From NCBI GenBank assembly GCA_014055495.1, contig WIAG01000020.1:1-59286 (forward strand): a DNA stretch of 59,286 bases, given 5' to 3'. The notes below the pieces were generated by a model, which had not been told where the DNA came from, did not search any database, and saw only the letters and a list, made by a program, of their open reading frames with translations. Position numbers and translations under genes: made by a program. The DNA is from Nitrospira sp. CR1.2. GTDB lineage: Bacteria; Nitrospirota; Nitrospiria; Nitrospirales; Nitrospiraceae. This document shows, piece by piece, positions 19,101 to 26,340 of this stretch (positions within the stretch are counted from its first letter, which is position 1; each line of letters begins with the position of its first letter).

Positions 19101-20903
19101 TCAGGAGAAGTGCCCACGCCTACGGCACCGGTCCCCTCCGAACCGGTTGCCGATGACAGTGTGAAAATTCTCTGGGAAGATGCCTCCGCGCCGCCCGCCG
19201 CAGCCTCTGGCGGAAACATGCTGACCCGCTGGTTCAAAAAATCCGCAACGACGGTCCCCGCCGACGCCGGTGCGGTGGCAGAGGAAGCACCGGCTGTCGA
19301 CGAACCATCCCTTGCGGCGGAAGCTCCGCTGCCGTTGCATGAGGAAACTCCCGTCGAGCCTGTGGAGGAGCCCGCGCTCGAGCCGGTCACACAGGCTGCG
19401 CCGGTTCTTGTGCACGAGCCCTCTCCGCGACCTGCGCTCAGCCATCCTGCCGGGAAACCTGTGTGGACTCGCGCGGGAGAGGCGGTGGCCTCGCTCGTCG
19501 GCGCCGGAGTGTCCACGACGCGATCGTTGGTAGTCATGGTGCTGGCCCTGGTCGGGCTTGCGTTGTTCCTTGTCGGGGGAACGGTGGCCTTGGTGGCGCT
19601 CACATGGATGGTTCTCGAGGAGCAGCCGAGTGCCGCCTATCGCAACATGACATCGGTGCCGCAACAGCTGCTGCAGGATTCGACCAAGAACGGTTATTTC
19701 CTTCTCCTCGGCCTGGGTGCGTCCTCGACACAGGATCCGATTCAGGTCGCGATGGACCGACGCGTCGAAGGAGCCGATCAGGCCTTTGCGCATGCCTGCC
19801 TGAACGGGGAAGGCGCAGGGGCCGGCGAGGACCAAAGCGCAGCGGCCGAGGCGGCCGGCAAATGGATCAAGGCCTCAGACCCGGCCTTGCAGATGTCTCA
19901 GAACGCCGGTGGGGTAAAGGGCTTGGTGTCCCAGAACGAGGTCGGGTTGGCACGGTATCGGCAATGGTTGAGCAAGCCGTTTGAAGACGAGGGATACGGA
20001 AAGCCGATCAGCCCGAACTGCGGCCTGATCCTCCAGACCCATCGGCTCCATGTGGCGGAAGGGTTTGCGCAGGATGTCGAGACAGGGGTGGCCCGGCTCG
20101 AAACCGATCTGACGGCGTGGCGAACGGTGTTGGGGAAGTCCAGGACCATGCCGATGAAATTGCTGGCTGCTGCCGCGATGAATGATGACATTGCGATTAT
20201 GGGAGGGCTCCTCCAGCGGCCCGATCTCGATGAACGCCAGATCGGCCGGTTGGCCAAACTGGCGCGGCCGCTTGAGCCGGCGGAGCAATCCGTTCGCTGG
20301 CCGATGCAGAGTCAGTTCGTGCTGGCCACGAACACAGTGGATGAGGCCATCAGCCGTGACCGGGCTGCTACCCGTCCGTTCTACGGCGCGATTGCGGCGG
20401 CGTTGCCCCTGCCCAAACAGCGCCGGTTTAATGCCTACGCCGAATATTATGACGCGGCCGGAAAAGCCGCGGCCGACGGCCGGTATGCCGATTTGCCGAA
20501 GCAATCGCACTATGTGCATGCGCCTCCGTACGGCGTGAGCGATGTTGTGCTGAATCCCATCGAGAGCCTCGTCGGAGTCGATCCCCTTCCCACCTGGGAG
20601 GTCTATGCCGGTCGAGTGCTGGAAACCGATGCGCGCTTGAGACTGGCCTCACTGCAGGCGTGGTTGCGCCGGACACCGACGGAGCAAGACCTGCTGACCA
20701 GGCTCGCCAAGGCCGGACAAGGCGTGTATGACCCCTTCACGGGCCTGCCGATGTTGGTGAATCTTAAGAAAGGTGTCCTCTACAGCGTCGGTTCTGACCT
20801 CAAGGACAATGAAGCGCACGAGCGTCTCGACCTGGTGGCCCAGATTCCGCCGGTTGCCTGGGCCGGCGGAAAGAAGGGGGCTGACCAAAGCGCCCCCAAG
20901 TAA
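16113..20903 (+). CDS. Giant TPR protein with disordered MPWD-repeat region, one membrane span and C-terminal domain
   Basis: The 1596-residue protein starts at a GTG. Residues 1-30 are very Lys-rich, and residues 28-160 form tetratricopeptide-like helices (AITQMNAGKYGRASAALKDLL). Residues 190-1125 are Pro/Ala/Glu/Val-rich and probably disordered. They contain MPW(D/E) motifs at residues 224, 369, 443, 512 and 653 and an MTWDE at 574. Three copies sit in about 29-residue repeats (348-376, 422-451, 491-520) of the form IExxAQxxSHPIAxxxxSPxxMPWDQV. A second motif, ESxLLP, recurs around 735-920. A single transmembrane helix lies near 1138-1166, followed by a 430-residue mostly helical domain. 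The topology suggests a cytoplasmic TPR/tether and an extracytoplasmic C-terminus. I do not recognise the family. The gene stands alone. Confidence 0.85.
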   Translation: MRFDKKPPLKSDKKASPKTQKKGSIGYNKKSALLEDAITQMNAGKYGRASAALKDLLALDPLNAEARRLFATLHLRLGSLMSARTAFESLAREAMERQDYWLAESLLREYLTAGPRYVPFLDMLGHVYEEKGDVMAAVAEYGKAVEVLLEDPDAEKPNRPGELFARIRSLAPGSPVAFRFAAMFDTVTGQVLQATPQPAPADVASEPVAAEAVPDSTEEHTGLMPWEHMDPVQVSPVTTEVSSASVAEPSPEALDAVASTALPVEAASVAGPEEALADRSTPAKAVASDATPEPEVSVEPALTLSVGAAEPLEVVVQDLPPVSHKTAASTEEMAWPALPVGDMPQPVIEVQREPNPQPIAQAPTGPTAMPWDQVEEDVVVIDPVSQGLEPSATEEAMTPAPAQSAESTLAPASVVLPVPPVLEVLAQSGSHPIAEMPKSPAPMPWDQVEEAAILIPAPTEPSASVTENSEAVPAVEPEAASAPTETTRPTIEILAQTSSHPIAQASTSPASMPWDQVQEGTDSTSAAAERAGEDPGVGLTPPSETAVDRAVADTPATVEQAAGQARSEVTSSGMTWDEILAAVAAMQTPPEPASPQVHEPPVTVSDQPPAASSVPVHTDSADAVHPAPLSTDVSAVEPSVDLAVAAPSLSAPMPWEQLEVEQVSIPQQEPEVEVAPITVEVAGVEQEAGRVSAAASEPSEPETAVEVAEQQSMVVPALDAHADVASGETIPSADGAMALQRESILLPVETEHRIEALRTIHEPPPDLLPEELPKADSPSNATEVQSAEPSFRFAENTMLPPSAAEGPSPLDMEPVADFVIAESHQGSVEGSSSDVGSPVGEPVEATVVQEVAEPDRIDIAPDSPVSSVSPEPFVEPLVAETEETGVPPLATAEPESPSVPEDTLVLAQESMLLPEADNPSQAPADESVDEHSERRPVSTEVMQELSAVSDIHEATSAPEEAAGPAPIPVESVDVPQSMMSDGVAEVEVPLEPVVVLSGEVPTPTAPVPSEPVADDSVKILWEDASAPPAAASGGNMLTRWFKKSATTVPADAGAVAEEAPAVDEPSLAAEAPLPLHEETPVEPVEEPALEPVTQAAPVLVHEPSPRPALSHPAGKPVWTRAGEAVASLVGAGVSTTRSLVVMVLALVGLALFLVGGTVALVALTWMVLEEQPSAAYRNMTSVPQQLLQDSTKNGYFLLLGLGASSTQDPIQVAMDRRVEGADQAFAHACLNGEGAGAGEDQSAAAEAAGKWIKASDPALQMSQNAGGVKGLVSQNEVGLARYRQWLSKPFEDEGYGKPISPNCGLILQTHRLHVAEGFAQDVETGVARLETDLTAWRTVLGKSRTMPMKLLAAAAMNDDIAIMGGLLQRPDLDERQIGRLAKLARPLEPAEQSVRWPMQSQFVLATNTVDEAISRDRAATRPFYGAIAAALPLPKQRRFNAYAEYYDAAGKAAADGRYADLPKQSHYVHAPPYGVSDVVLNPIESLVGVDPLPTWEVYAGRVLETDARLRLASLQAWLRRTPTEQDLLTRLAKAGQGVYDPFTGLPMLVNLKKGVLYSVGSDLKDNEAHERLDLVAQIPPVAWAGGKKGADQSAPK

Positions 20904-21316
20904 TCCCTCAGGCGATTCTTGTTTCTCGATGCGCTTGGTGTCCCTCCTGTTCTGGGCATTGGCTCCTCCCATCCCGATCGAATCCCCTCCCCAATCAGGT
21001 CAACCGGAAGCGGCTGTCTGCGTTTTCTCCTCAAGCAGAGGTGGTTCCCCCTGCGTGTCATCGGATCAGAAAGGACGGCCTTCCGGTCGGACGGATTGGG
21101 GAGTGCGCAGATGTGTCCCAGTGTCAGGGTACGAGCTCGGGCGCCGCTTGATTTCATGCTGCCGCAAGCTGAGAATCCACTGCGTCGCATCGGTTCAAGG
21201 ACCGGGTTTCACGAGATTCTGCAGGGTTGTGAGGATGGGCCTGTTTGGCTAGAGGGCATCGGCGACTGGATGAGTCATCGTGATCCTCCGGAAGCCGGCC
21301 ACTCGATGCAGGTGAG
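20904..21316 (+). other. Intergenic region upstream of the ECF sigma gene
   Basis: No gene is recognised. A 10-bp perfect inverted repeat, CTCCCCAATC (20987-20996) and GATTGGGGAG (21094-21103), spans about 117 nt and might form the base of a structured RNA. An overlapping 137-codon frame (20919-21332) lacks protein-like features. Confidence 0.35.
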
Positions 21317-21946
21317 ATGGGTGGGGGAATGAGCGGCTGGCATTCTCCCGCAGCCGTCGATGGACAGCCAGGCAACCGCTGCCTGGGTGAGAGGGTGAGC
21401 GCTCTGGATCGAACCCAGGCATTGGACCGGTTCCTTGCGGGGCTTGAGCGGCGCGCATTCCGCATGGCGCATCTCGCCACGGGGAATGAAGATGAGGCGC
21501 TGGATCTCGTCCAGGATGCCATGCTGAAGCTGGCCCAAAAATATGGTGCGCGGTCGGAAGAAGAATGGGGGCCGCTGTTTCATTGTATTCTTCAAAGCCG
21601 CATTCGTGATTGGTATCGACGGGAACGGGTGCGGAGTCGGTTGCGGGAATTTTTTCGCGGTTCGCAGGACGAAGAGGAGGGGGAAGACCCGCTGGAGCAG
21701 GTCCCTGACTCCACGGTGCCCGCTCCTGATGAAGCGGTGCAGCAAAAGCGGGCCTGTGCGGAACTGGACGTCGCCTTGAGAGCCCTTCCACTCCGCCAGC
21801 AGCAGGCGTTTCTCTTGCGGATCTGGGAGGAACTGGACGTGGCTCAAACGGCGCGGGCGATGGGGTGCTCGGAAGGCAGTGTCAAAACCCATCTGTTTCG
21901 TGCGCTGCAGGTCTTGCGACAGCGATTGGGAGCACATTGGCCATGA
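21317..21946 (+). CDS. ECF-type RNA polymerase sigma factor
   Basis: The 209-residue protein has sigma region 2 (RMAHLATGNEDEALDLVQDAMLKLAQ) and region 4 (LRALPLRQQQAFLLRIWEELD followed by the helix-turn-helix TARAMGCSEGSVKTHLFRAL). These are joined by an acidic linker, with no region 3, as in extracytoplasmic-function sigma factors. It directs RNA polymerase to a stress-type regulon. The true start may be ATG 21317, ATG 21329 or GTG 21395. The homologous region begins after residue 30. Its stop overlaps the next ATG (ATGA), so it is co-translated with the DUF3619-like gene, a likely membrane regulator. Confidence 0.9.
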   Translation: MGGGMSGWHSPAAVDGQPGNRCLGERVSALDRTQALDRFLAGLERRAFRMAHLATGNEDEALDLVQDAMLKLAQKYGARSEEEWGPLFHCILQSRIRDWYRRERVRSRLREFFRGSQDEEEGEDPLEQVPDSTVPAPDEAVQQKRACAELDVALRALPLRQQQAFLLRIWEELDVAQTARAMGCSEGSVKTHLFRALQVLRQRLGAHWP

Positions 21947-22299
21947 ACCAACGATCGGATGAACAGACGGATCCCCTGGCGGCGACGGCGAAGCGTCTGC
22001 TCGATCGGGATGTCGAGGCGCTCGATCGGAAGACGGTCTTATCGCTGCAGCGTGCGCGGCTGGATGCCCTGAGCCTGGCACGCGCATGCCGACCCTGGCC
22101 TCGCTGGGTTCCTGCACTGGTCTTGGCCTCGATGGCCGCTCTCGCGGTGACGATGTGGATGTGGCAAGCGAATGGCGTCAACCACTCGCCCTTGCTGTTG
22201 GAAGATCTCGAATTGATGCAATCGCCGGAGAATCTCGAATTGTCCGAGGATCTCGAATTTTACGATTGGCTGGCTGATGGTACGGCCACAACCGGGTAG
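21943..22299 (+). CDS. DUF3619-like single-span membrane protein, possible sigma regulator
   Basis: The 118-residue product has an N-terminal soluble part (LLDRDVEALDRKTVLSLQRARLDAL), one transmembrane helix near 52-70 and an acidic C-terminal tail. The tail holds three near repeats, EDLEL, ENLEL and EDLEF, encoded by repeated ATCTCGAATT stretches. The order sigma factor, DUF3619, DUF3106 is a recurring cluster in Proteobacteria. The position and topology suggest an anti-sigma or accessory role, which is inference. Confidence 0.75.
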   Translation: MNQRSDEQTDPLAATAKRLLDRDVEALDRKTVLSLQRARLDALSLARACRPWPRWVPALVLASMAALAVTMWMWQANGVNHSPLLLEDLELMQSPENLELSEDLEFYDWLADGTATTG

Positions 22300-22609
22300 A
22301 TCGGGACTGGTATTCCTGGTCTGTCTGGCGGTCGGGGTTGCGGAAGCAGCATCGGTACAGGCACCACCGGTAGAAGAGCTCGATGCCGAGTTGCTCGATT
22401 TTCTGGGAAGTTGGCAGGACGACCAAGGCCGCTGGGTCGATCCGTTTACCATAACCGAAACCGACAATCCTGCTGCGCCGGCTCCTGCGGAGCCGAAACT
22501 GAAGCACAACGGAATGCCCGCAGCAACTCGCAAGCCCACACAGGACACTCCGTCGACGTCTGGCCACGACCGTCCGCATGACCCACTGAGAATGGAAACT
22601 GGCCCATGA
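22277..22609 (+). CDS. Secreted hypothetical protein of the sigma operon
   Basis: The 110-residue product has a signal peptide (residues 1-25, GLVFLVCLAVGVAEA), an acidic segment EELDAELLDFLGSWQDDQGRWVDP and a Pro-rich tail. The LLDFLGSWQDDQGRW motif is seen in small proteins that sit between DUF3619 and DUF3106 genes. I know no function. It overlaps the preceding gene by 23 nt and the next by 4 nt, so it is part of the operon. Confidence 0.65.
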   Translation: MVRPQPGRSGLVFLVCLAVGVAEAASVQAPPVEELDAELLDFLGSWQDDQGRWVDPFTITETDNPAAPAPAEPKLKHNGMPAATRKPTQDTPSTSGHDRPHDPLRMETGP

Positions 22610-23115
22610 ACGTACTGTTGGTAGGAACCATGCTGCTGTTGATCGGGGCGATGCCTGCCTTGGCGCAGGGTGATCCGGCGGGGGTGCCATGGAACGAGTT
22701 GAGCCCGGGAGAGCAGCAACTGTTGCAGCGGTTCAGCGACAACTGGAATCAGTTCCCGCCGCGCAAACAGCAACGTTTGCGGAAGGGCGCCCAACAGTGG
22801 GGCACCATGACACCTGAAGAGCGTCAGGAGGCGAAACAACGCTTCAAGCAGTGGCGGTCGCTTCCGCCGGAACAACAACAGCAGATGCGCGAACGTTTTC
22901 AACAGTTTCGTCAGCTACCGCCGGAACAGCGCGAGTCGGTGCGCAATGCCAGGCGATGGTTTCGGTCGCTCCCTCCCGAACAGCGGAAGGCATTGCGGGA
23001 AAAGTTTCAGAATATGTCTCCGGAGGAGCGGCGCGCCTATCGACGGGAACTCCGCCGCCAGTACGGTGGGGACGGCGGCAATCAGGTTCCGGACGGGACA
23101 TCTCCGCGCCAGTAG
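22606..23115 (+). CDS. DUF3106-family periplasmic protein
   Basis: The 169-residue secreted protein has a signal peptide (cleavage after MPALAQ) and about four helical repeats built on PPEQR/SPEER: WNQFPPRKQQRL, WRSLPPEQQQQM, FRQLPPEQRESV, FRSLPPEQRKAL. This is the DUF3106 pattern, reminiscent of CpxP/LTXXQ-type periplasmic sensors. It is the last gene of the ECF sigma operon and overlaps the previous gene by 4 nt. A role in envelope-stress sensing is plausible but inferred. Confidence 0.85.
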   Translation: MNVLLVGTMLLLIGAMPALAQGDPAGVPWNELSPGEQQLLQRFSDNWNQFPPRKQQRLRKGAQQWGTMTPEERQEAKQRFKQWRSLPPEQQQQMRERFQQFRQLPPEQRESVRNARRWFRSLPPEQRKALREKFQNMSPEERRAYRRELRRQYGGDGGNQVPDGTSPRQ

Positions 23116-23160
23116 CGAAGCAGCCTCCAGTGCCTCAGTTCCCCGTGTGTGCACAAATGG

Positions 23161-24138
23161 CTATGCCGCGTGTGAGCCGGAGGCTGGGTCTTCGGCCTCT
23201 GTCTTTCGGTTGTCTTTCAGGTAGACGCTGCCTGGTTGGCTCTTGGCAAGCTTCTTCAGTTCGGAGGCAATCTTGCTGACATCGCCAGGGTGGGAGATGG
23301 TGCGATGTTCATTGGTCACGACGGCGATCGACAGGCTCATGATCGGAAAGCGTTCGTGGTTGCCGCGCCGGTCGATCGAGTCGATAAAGCCTTTGGCGCG
23401 ATCCTCCGGATCGTAGAAGTCCGGAATCACCAAGTCGAACCGTTTGATCAGGGTCTGACAGATGGCTTCAATGGTGGCCGGTACGCTCATAAACACAAAA
23501 TCGTCCCCGCCCACATGGCCGACGAATCCGTCCGTTCCGGCCAGTTCGCTCACGACGGTCGTAAGAATCCGGCAGGTGACCACCAACACTTCATCGCCCC
23601 GGGCGTACCCGTAGCGGTCGTTGAACGATTTAAAGTTGTCGATGTCCAGGTAGGCGAGCGCGAAGGGCGCGCCGCTGTCAATCCGTGCCGTCGTTTCGTG
23701 AAGAATGGTGCTGTTACCCGGCAGGCGAGTGAGTGGATTGGCGTCCAGCGAACGCTCAAGCCGGCTGAGGCACAGACGCACCCGTTGAGGGACTTCCTCC
23801 GGGCGGTAGGGCACGGCAATGTAGTCGTCAATGCCGAGTGTCGCCCAGTCCAAATCGTTGACCCGGATATCCCGCACCAGGATAATCAACGGCAGCCGCC
23901 CTAAAAAAGGATCGCTGCGTAGCTCCCGGGCCAGCGTATCAGCCGAGCGCCCGTTCGTGCCTTCCGCCGCCAACACCAGACACGGCGGATCGTGCACCAG
24001 TTCATGCATGGCCAACCGCCCCGCATCGGCAGCGACTACGCTGAAGCCCGACCGGTCAAGCCCCGTCGTCAATCGTTCGATTTCGACCGGGTCGTTGTGC
24101 AGGAGCAGGATTCGTCGATTGGCAGAAAGCCCACTCAT
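23161..24138 (-). CDS. Pseudo-receiver/GGDEF diguanylate-cyclase-like protein
   Basis: The 325-residue protein has an N-terminal receiver-like domain (RILLLHNDPVEIERLTT...DDYIAVPYRPEEV) and a C-terminal GGDEF domain (residues 140-300). At the phospho-acceptor position the sequence reads CLVLAAEG, so the Asp is missing and the domain is likely a pseudo-receiver. The active-site loop is GHVGGDDFVF, a GGDDF variant, with no RxxD inhibitory site five residues before it. It may make c-di-GMP unregulated by product, or be degenerate. Its ATG overlaps the stop of the HDOD gene (ATGA). The upstream frame continues past this start, but homology begins at MSGLSANRRI. Confidence 0.88.
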   Translation of the reverse strand: MSGLSANRRILLLHNDPVEIERLTTGLDRSGFSVVAADAGRLAMHELVHDPPCLVLAAEGTNGRSADTLARELRSDPFLGRLPLIILVRDIRVNDLDWATLGIDDYIAVPYRPEEVPQRVRLCLSRLERSLDANPLTRLPGNSTILHETTARIDSGAPFALAYLDIDNFKSFNDRYGYARGDEVLVVTCRILTTVVSELAGTDGFVGHVGGDDFVFMSVPATIEAICQTLIKRFDLVIPDFYDPEDRAKGFIDSIDRRGNHERFPIMSLSIAVVTNEHRTISHPGDVSKIASELKKLAKSQPGSVYLKDNRKTEAEDPASGSHAA

Positions 24139-24971
24139 AAATAGTCGTCGATGGTTTGAAATTCTTCCGTAGCCTGGGCAAGACACCCGGCGAGACTCTG
24201 TGCGTCCAAGCCGACCAGTTCCCAGGCCTGGCGCGAGAGCGGGGGGACAAGATCGTCGCCGGGGTTTCCGCAGGCCAGTCCCTTCACCAACACATCGGCC
24301 ACGTGTACGATAGCGGTTTGTAGTTTTGCGTCTTGCGCTGCCGCCGGGGTGTGATGATGGAGGATGGGTTCCCGCAGGCTGGTCGGCAAATGCCAGGCGG
24401 TGGCGAGCCACCCCCCCACGTCCGCATGCGTCACCTCGAACAACGCCTGTTCGGTTTCCATCAGGGAATGGGAGGTGCTTCTGGTCGCCTGCGTGATCTG
24501 CTGGCCGACGTCGGGCCATTTTACGTACAGCACGACCTTGCCGATATCGTGCAGGAGTCCGCCGACAAACACTTCTTCCGGATTCTTCATGCCCGCCTTC
24601 GTGCCGAGAATGTGCGACGTGATGGCGACGCCCAAGGAGTGGCGCCACAGTTCGTTCATGCCGGCGTTGCGCATCATGTCGAAGGCCGTGGCGCACAGCG
24701 TCAGACCCTTCACGACATTGAGGCCCAGCACCACCACCGCATGGGCGACCGAGGCGATGCGTGAGGGGAATCCGTAAAACGGCGAATTCGCCAGGCGCAG
24801 GACTTTGGCCGACAGGACTTGGTCTTTTTCGATCAGGATGCCGATCTCCTCGGCGGAGACATTGGGGCGGCCGATCATGGAAGCGAGTTTCTGCACGACA
24901 TGGGGCAGGGTCGGCAGTTCGCCCACCTGTTCAATCCGTCGTCGCAGATCGACGTTGGCCGAAGGACTCAT
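24135..24971 (-). CDS. HDOD-domain signalling protein
   Basis: The 278-residue HDOD protein starts with RRIEQVGELPTLPHVVQKL and contains ILIEKDQVLSAKVLRLANSPFYG, typical of the family. The middle HD-like part reads GGLLHDIGKVVLYVKWPD, then HADVGGWLATAWHLP and ILHHHTP. HDOD proteins are non-enzymatic relatives of HD domains that act in chemotaxis, c-di-GMP and stress signalling. The HD pair is retained here, so residual hydrolase activity cannot be excluded. It overlaps both operon neighbours by 4 nt, pointing to a signalling module with the GGDEF protein. Confidence 0.9.
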   Translation of the reverse strand: MSPSANVDLRRRIEQVGELPTLPHVVQKLASMIGRPNVSAEEIGILIEKDQVLSAKVLRLANSPFYGFPSRIASVAHAVVVLGLNVVKGLTLCATAFDMMRNAGMNELWRHSLGVAITSHILGTKAGMKNPEEVFVGGLLHDIGKVVLYVKWPDVGQQITQATRSTSHSLMETEQALFEVTHADVGGWLATAWHLPTSLREPILHHHTPAAAQDAKLQTAIVHVADVLVKGLACGNPGDDLVPPLSRQAWELVGLDAQSLAGCLAQATEEFQTIDDYL

Positions 24972-25303
24972 GTGGTCGGCGGTGCCTCCGAAGGATCGGT
25001 CACTCCGTGCGTCGCCCGGAGTTGGAGGCGAATCGCTTCACGGAGCTGGTATTGGATCGGGTCGTCGATCACGCGCCGGAAGCGATGATCGAGCTCGGCC
25101 TCCAACTCGGCGAGGGTCTTCCCACTTGCGTCACCGGCCTCGCCTTCCACGTAGACAGAGGGGAGTCCCAGGCGTTGGAGCCGGGCAAGGGTCGCGTCAT
25201 CCAGTTCGGCGCCGATGGGGAGCACGACCAGGCCCGTGCTGTTGGTGACAGGCTTCGCCAGGATCATCCCCGGCGTCAGTTCTTCGATCACGACGCGTTT
25301 CAT
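24968..25303 (-). CDS. DUF3391-like N-terminal domain protein (detached from HD-GYP)
   Basis: The 111-residue protein starts MKRVVIEELTPGMILAKPV and continues with GLVVLPIGAELDDATLARLQRLGLPSVYV. This is the small domain usually fused to the N-terminus of HD-GYP c-di-GMP phosphodiesterases. Here it stands alone, with a charged helical C-terminus and no HD-GYP. It is the first gene of the operon with the HDOD and GGDEF proteins and may act as a separate adaptor. Confidence 0.75.
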   Translation of the reverse strand: MKRVVIEELTPGMILAKPVTNSTGLVVLPIGAELDDATLARLQRLGLPSVYVEGEAGDASGKTLAELEAELDHRFRRVIDDPIQYQLREAIRLQLRATHGVTDPSEAPPTT

Positions 25304-25446
25304 GTGACTGGTCTATGCTGGGGTGAACGGTGCTAAGACCCTGATACGGTAGTGTCTTATCGGTCGATTCCGTCCGAAGCTGAAGGGGAACAGGACGCCG
25401 AGAGCGGAGCGCGTCGAGGCTGGTCCGACGGCATTGTGTCGTTGGC

Positions 25447-25475
25447 TTGACAGGATCGGGGACATTCCACAGAAT
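25447..25475 (+). promoter_or_regulatory. Probable sigma70 promoter of the AIM24-family gene
   Basis: A perfect TTGACA (25447-25452) is followed by a 17-nt spacer and CAGAAT (25470-25475). The start codon is 45 nt downstream with GGAAGGGAG in the leader. Confidence 0.45.
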
Positions 25476-25519
25476 CATGCCGGTCATCAGGGACTGTGGT
25501 TTGAGGAAGGGAGCGATCG

Positions 25520-26203
25520 ATGAAGTGTGAGATTCTGTATCCGGGGGCTTTTCCGATGGTGCGGGTGTATCTGGATGCCAATGAGACAGTGAAGGCCGAA
25601 TCCGGGGCCATGGTGGCCGCCTCGCCGACCATCGACATTGAGAGCAAGATGGAAGGCGGATTCCTGGGTGCGTTGTCACGCAAGATGTTAAGTGGTGAAA
25701 AGTTTTTCTTTCAGACCCTCAGGGCCAGCCGCGGGGCAGGCGAGGTCTTGCTGGCGCCGACGGTGCCGGGCGAGATTGTCTTGCTGGAGCTCGACGGTGT
25801 GAATGAATACATGGTGCAGAAGGATGGGTTCCTGGCAGGCGCGGAGGGCGTGAAGATCGAGAGCAAGATGCAAGGCTTGACGCGTGGGCTGCTGGGCGGA
25901 GAAGGGTTTTTTATTTTGAAGATCGGCGGGACCGGACAGCTGGTTCTCAACAGTTTCGGCGCCATTCATAAAATCGACCTGAAACCGAACGAAGAATATA
26001 TCGTCGACAACAGCCACCTGGTGGCCTGGACGTCCACCACGACGTACAATATCGACAAGGCCTCGTCCGGCTGGATCGCCAGCCTCACGTCTGGTGAAGG
26101 GTTGGTGTGCCGCTTCCGCGGTCCCGGTGTCGTGTACATTCAAAGCCGCAATCCCGGCAGTTTTGGAAGTTGGATACGACAATTCATCCCAGTATCCGAA
26201 TAG
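25520..26203 (+). CDS. AIM24/TIGR00266 family protein
   Basis: The 227-residue protein matches the TIGR00266/AIM24 beta-helix-like family: it starts MKCEILYPGAFPMVRVYL and has VKAESGAMVAASP. It also has GGEGFFILKIGGTGQLVLNSFG and the C-terminal SGEGLVCRFRGPGVVYIQSRNP. Bacterial members have been linked to membrane or stress roles, but no biochemical activity is established. GGAAGGGAG precedes the ATG. Its stop codon abuts repeat copy B. Confidence 0.92.
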   Translation: MKCEILYPGAFPMVRVYLDANETVKAESGAMVAASPTIDIESKMEGGFLGALSRKMLSGEKFFFQTLRASRGAGEVLLAPTVPGEIVLLELDGVNEYMVQKDGFLAGAEGVKIESKMQGLTRGLLGGEGFFILKIGGTGQLVLNSFGAIHKIDLKPNEEYIVDNSHLVAWTSTTTYNIDKASSGWIASLTSGEGLVCRFRGPGVVYIQSRNPGSFGSWIRQFIPVSE

Positions 26204-26327
26204 CGGCTGTCCAAAATGCTCGTGCACTTCGTTCTCGGCTCACGACAAATCCTCAACGTACCGCTGAGGGTACGCCTCCGGTTTGCGTTCGCCTGCGGCC
26301 TCGTTCACAACCTTTTTGATCAGCCGC
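26203..26327 (+). repeat. MITE-like dispersed repeat, copy B
   Basis: The element runs from the last base of the AIM24 stop codon to 13 nt before the M48 start codon. The ends GCGGCTGTCCAAAA (26203-26216) and TTTTTGATCAGCCGC (26313-26327) are imperfect inverted repeats. The core matches copy A over four blocks. The central hairpin CGTACC-GGTACG corresponds to CGTAT-ATACG in copy A, a compensatory change that argues for conserved secondary structure. Confidence 0.75.
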
Positions 26328-26340
26328 AAGATCGAATCCG

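Noticed and set aside
20919-21332. 137-codon frame before the ECF sigma gene
   Set aside because: It has no ribosome binding site or domain pattern, and overlapping alternatives are equally long.
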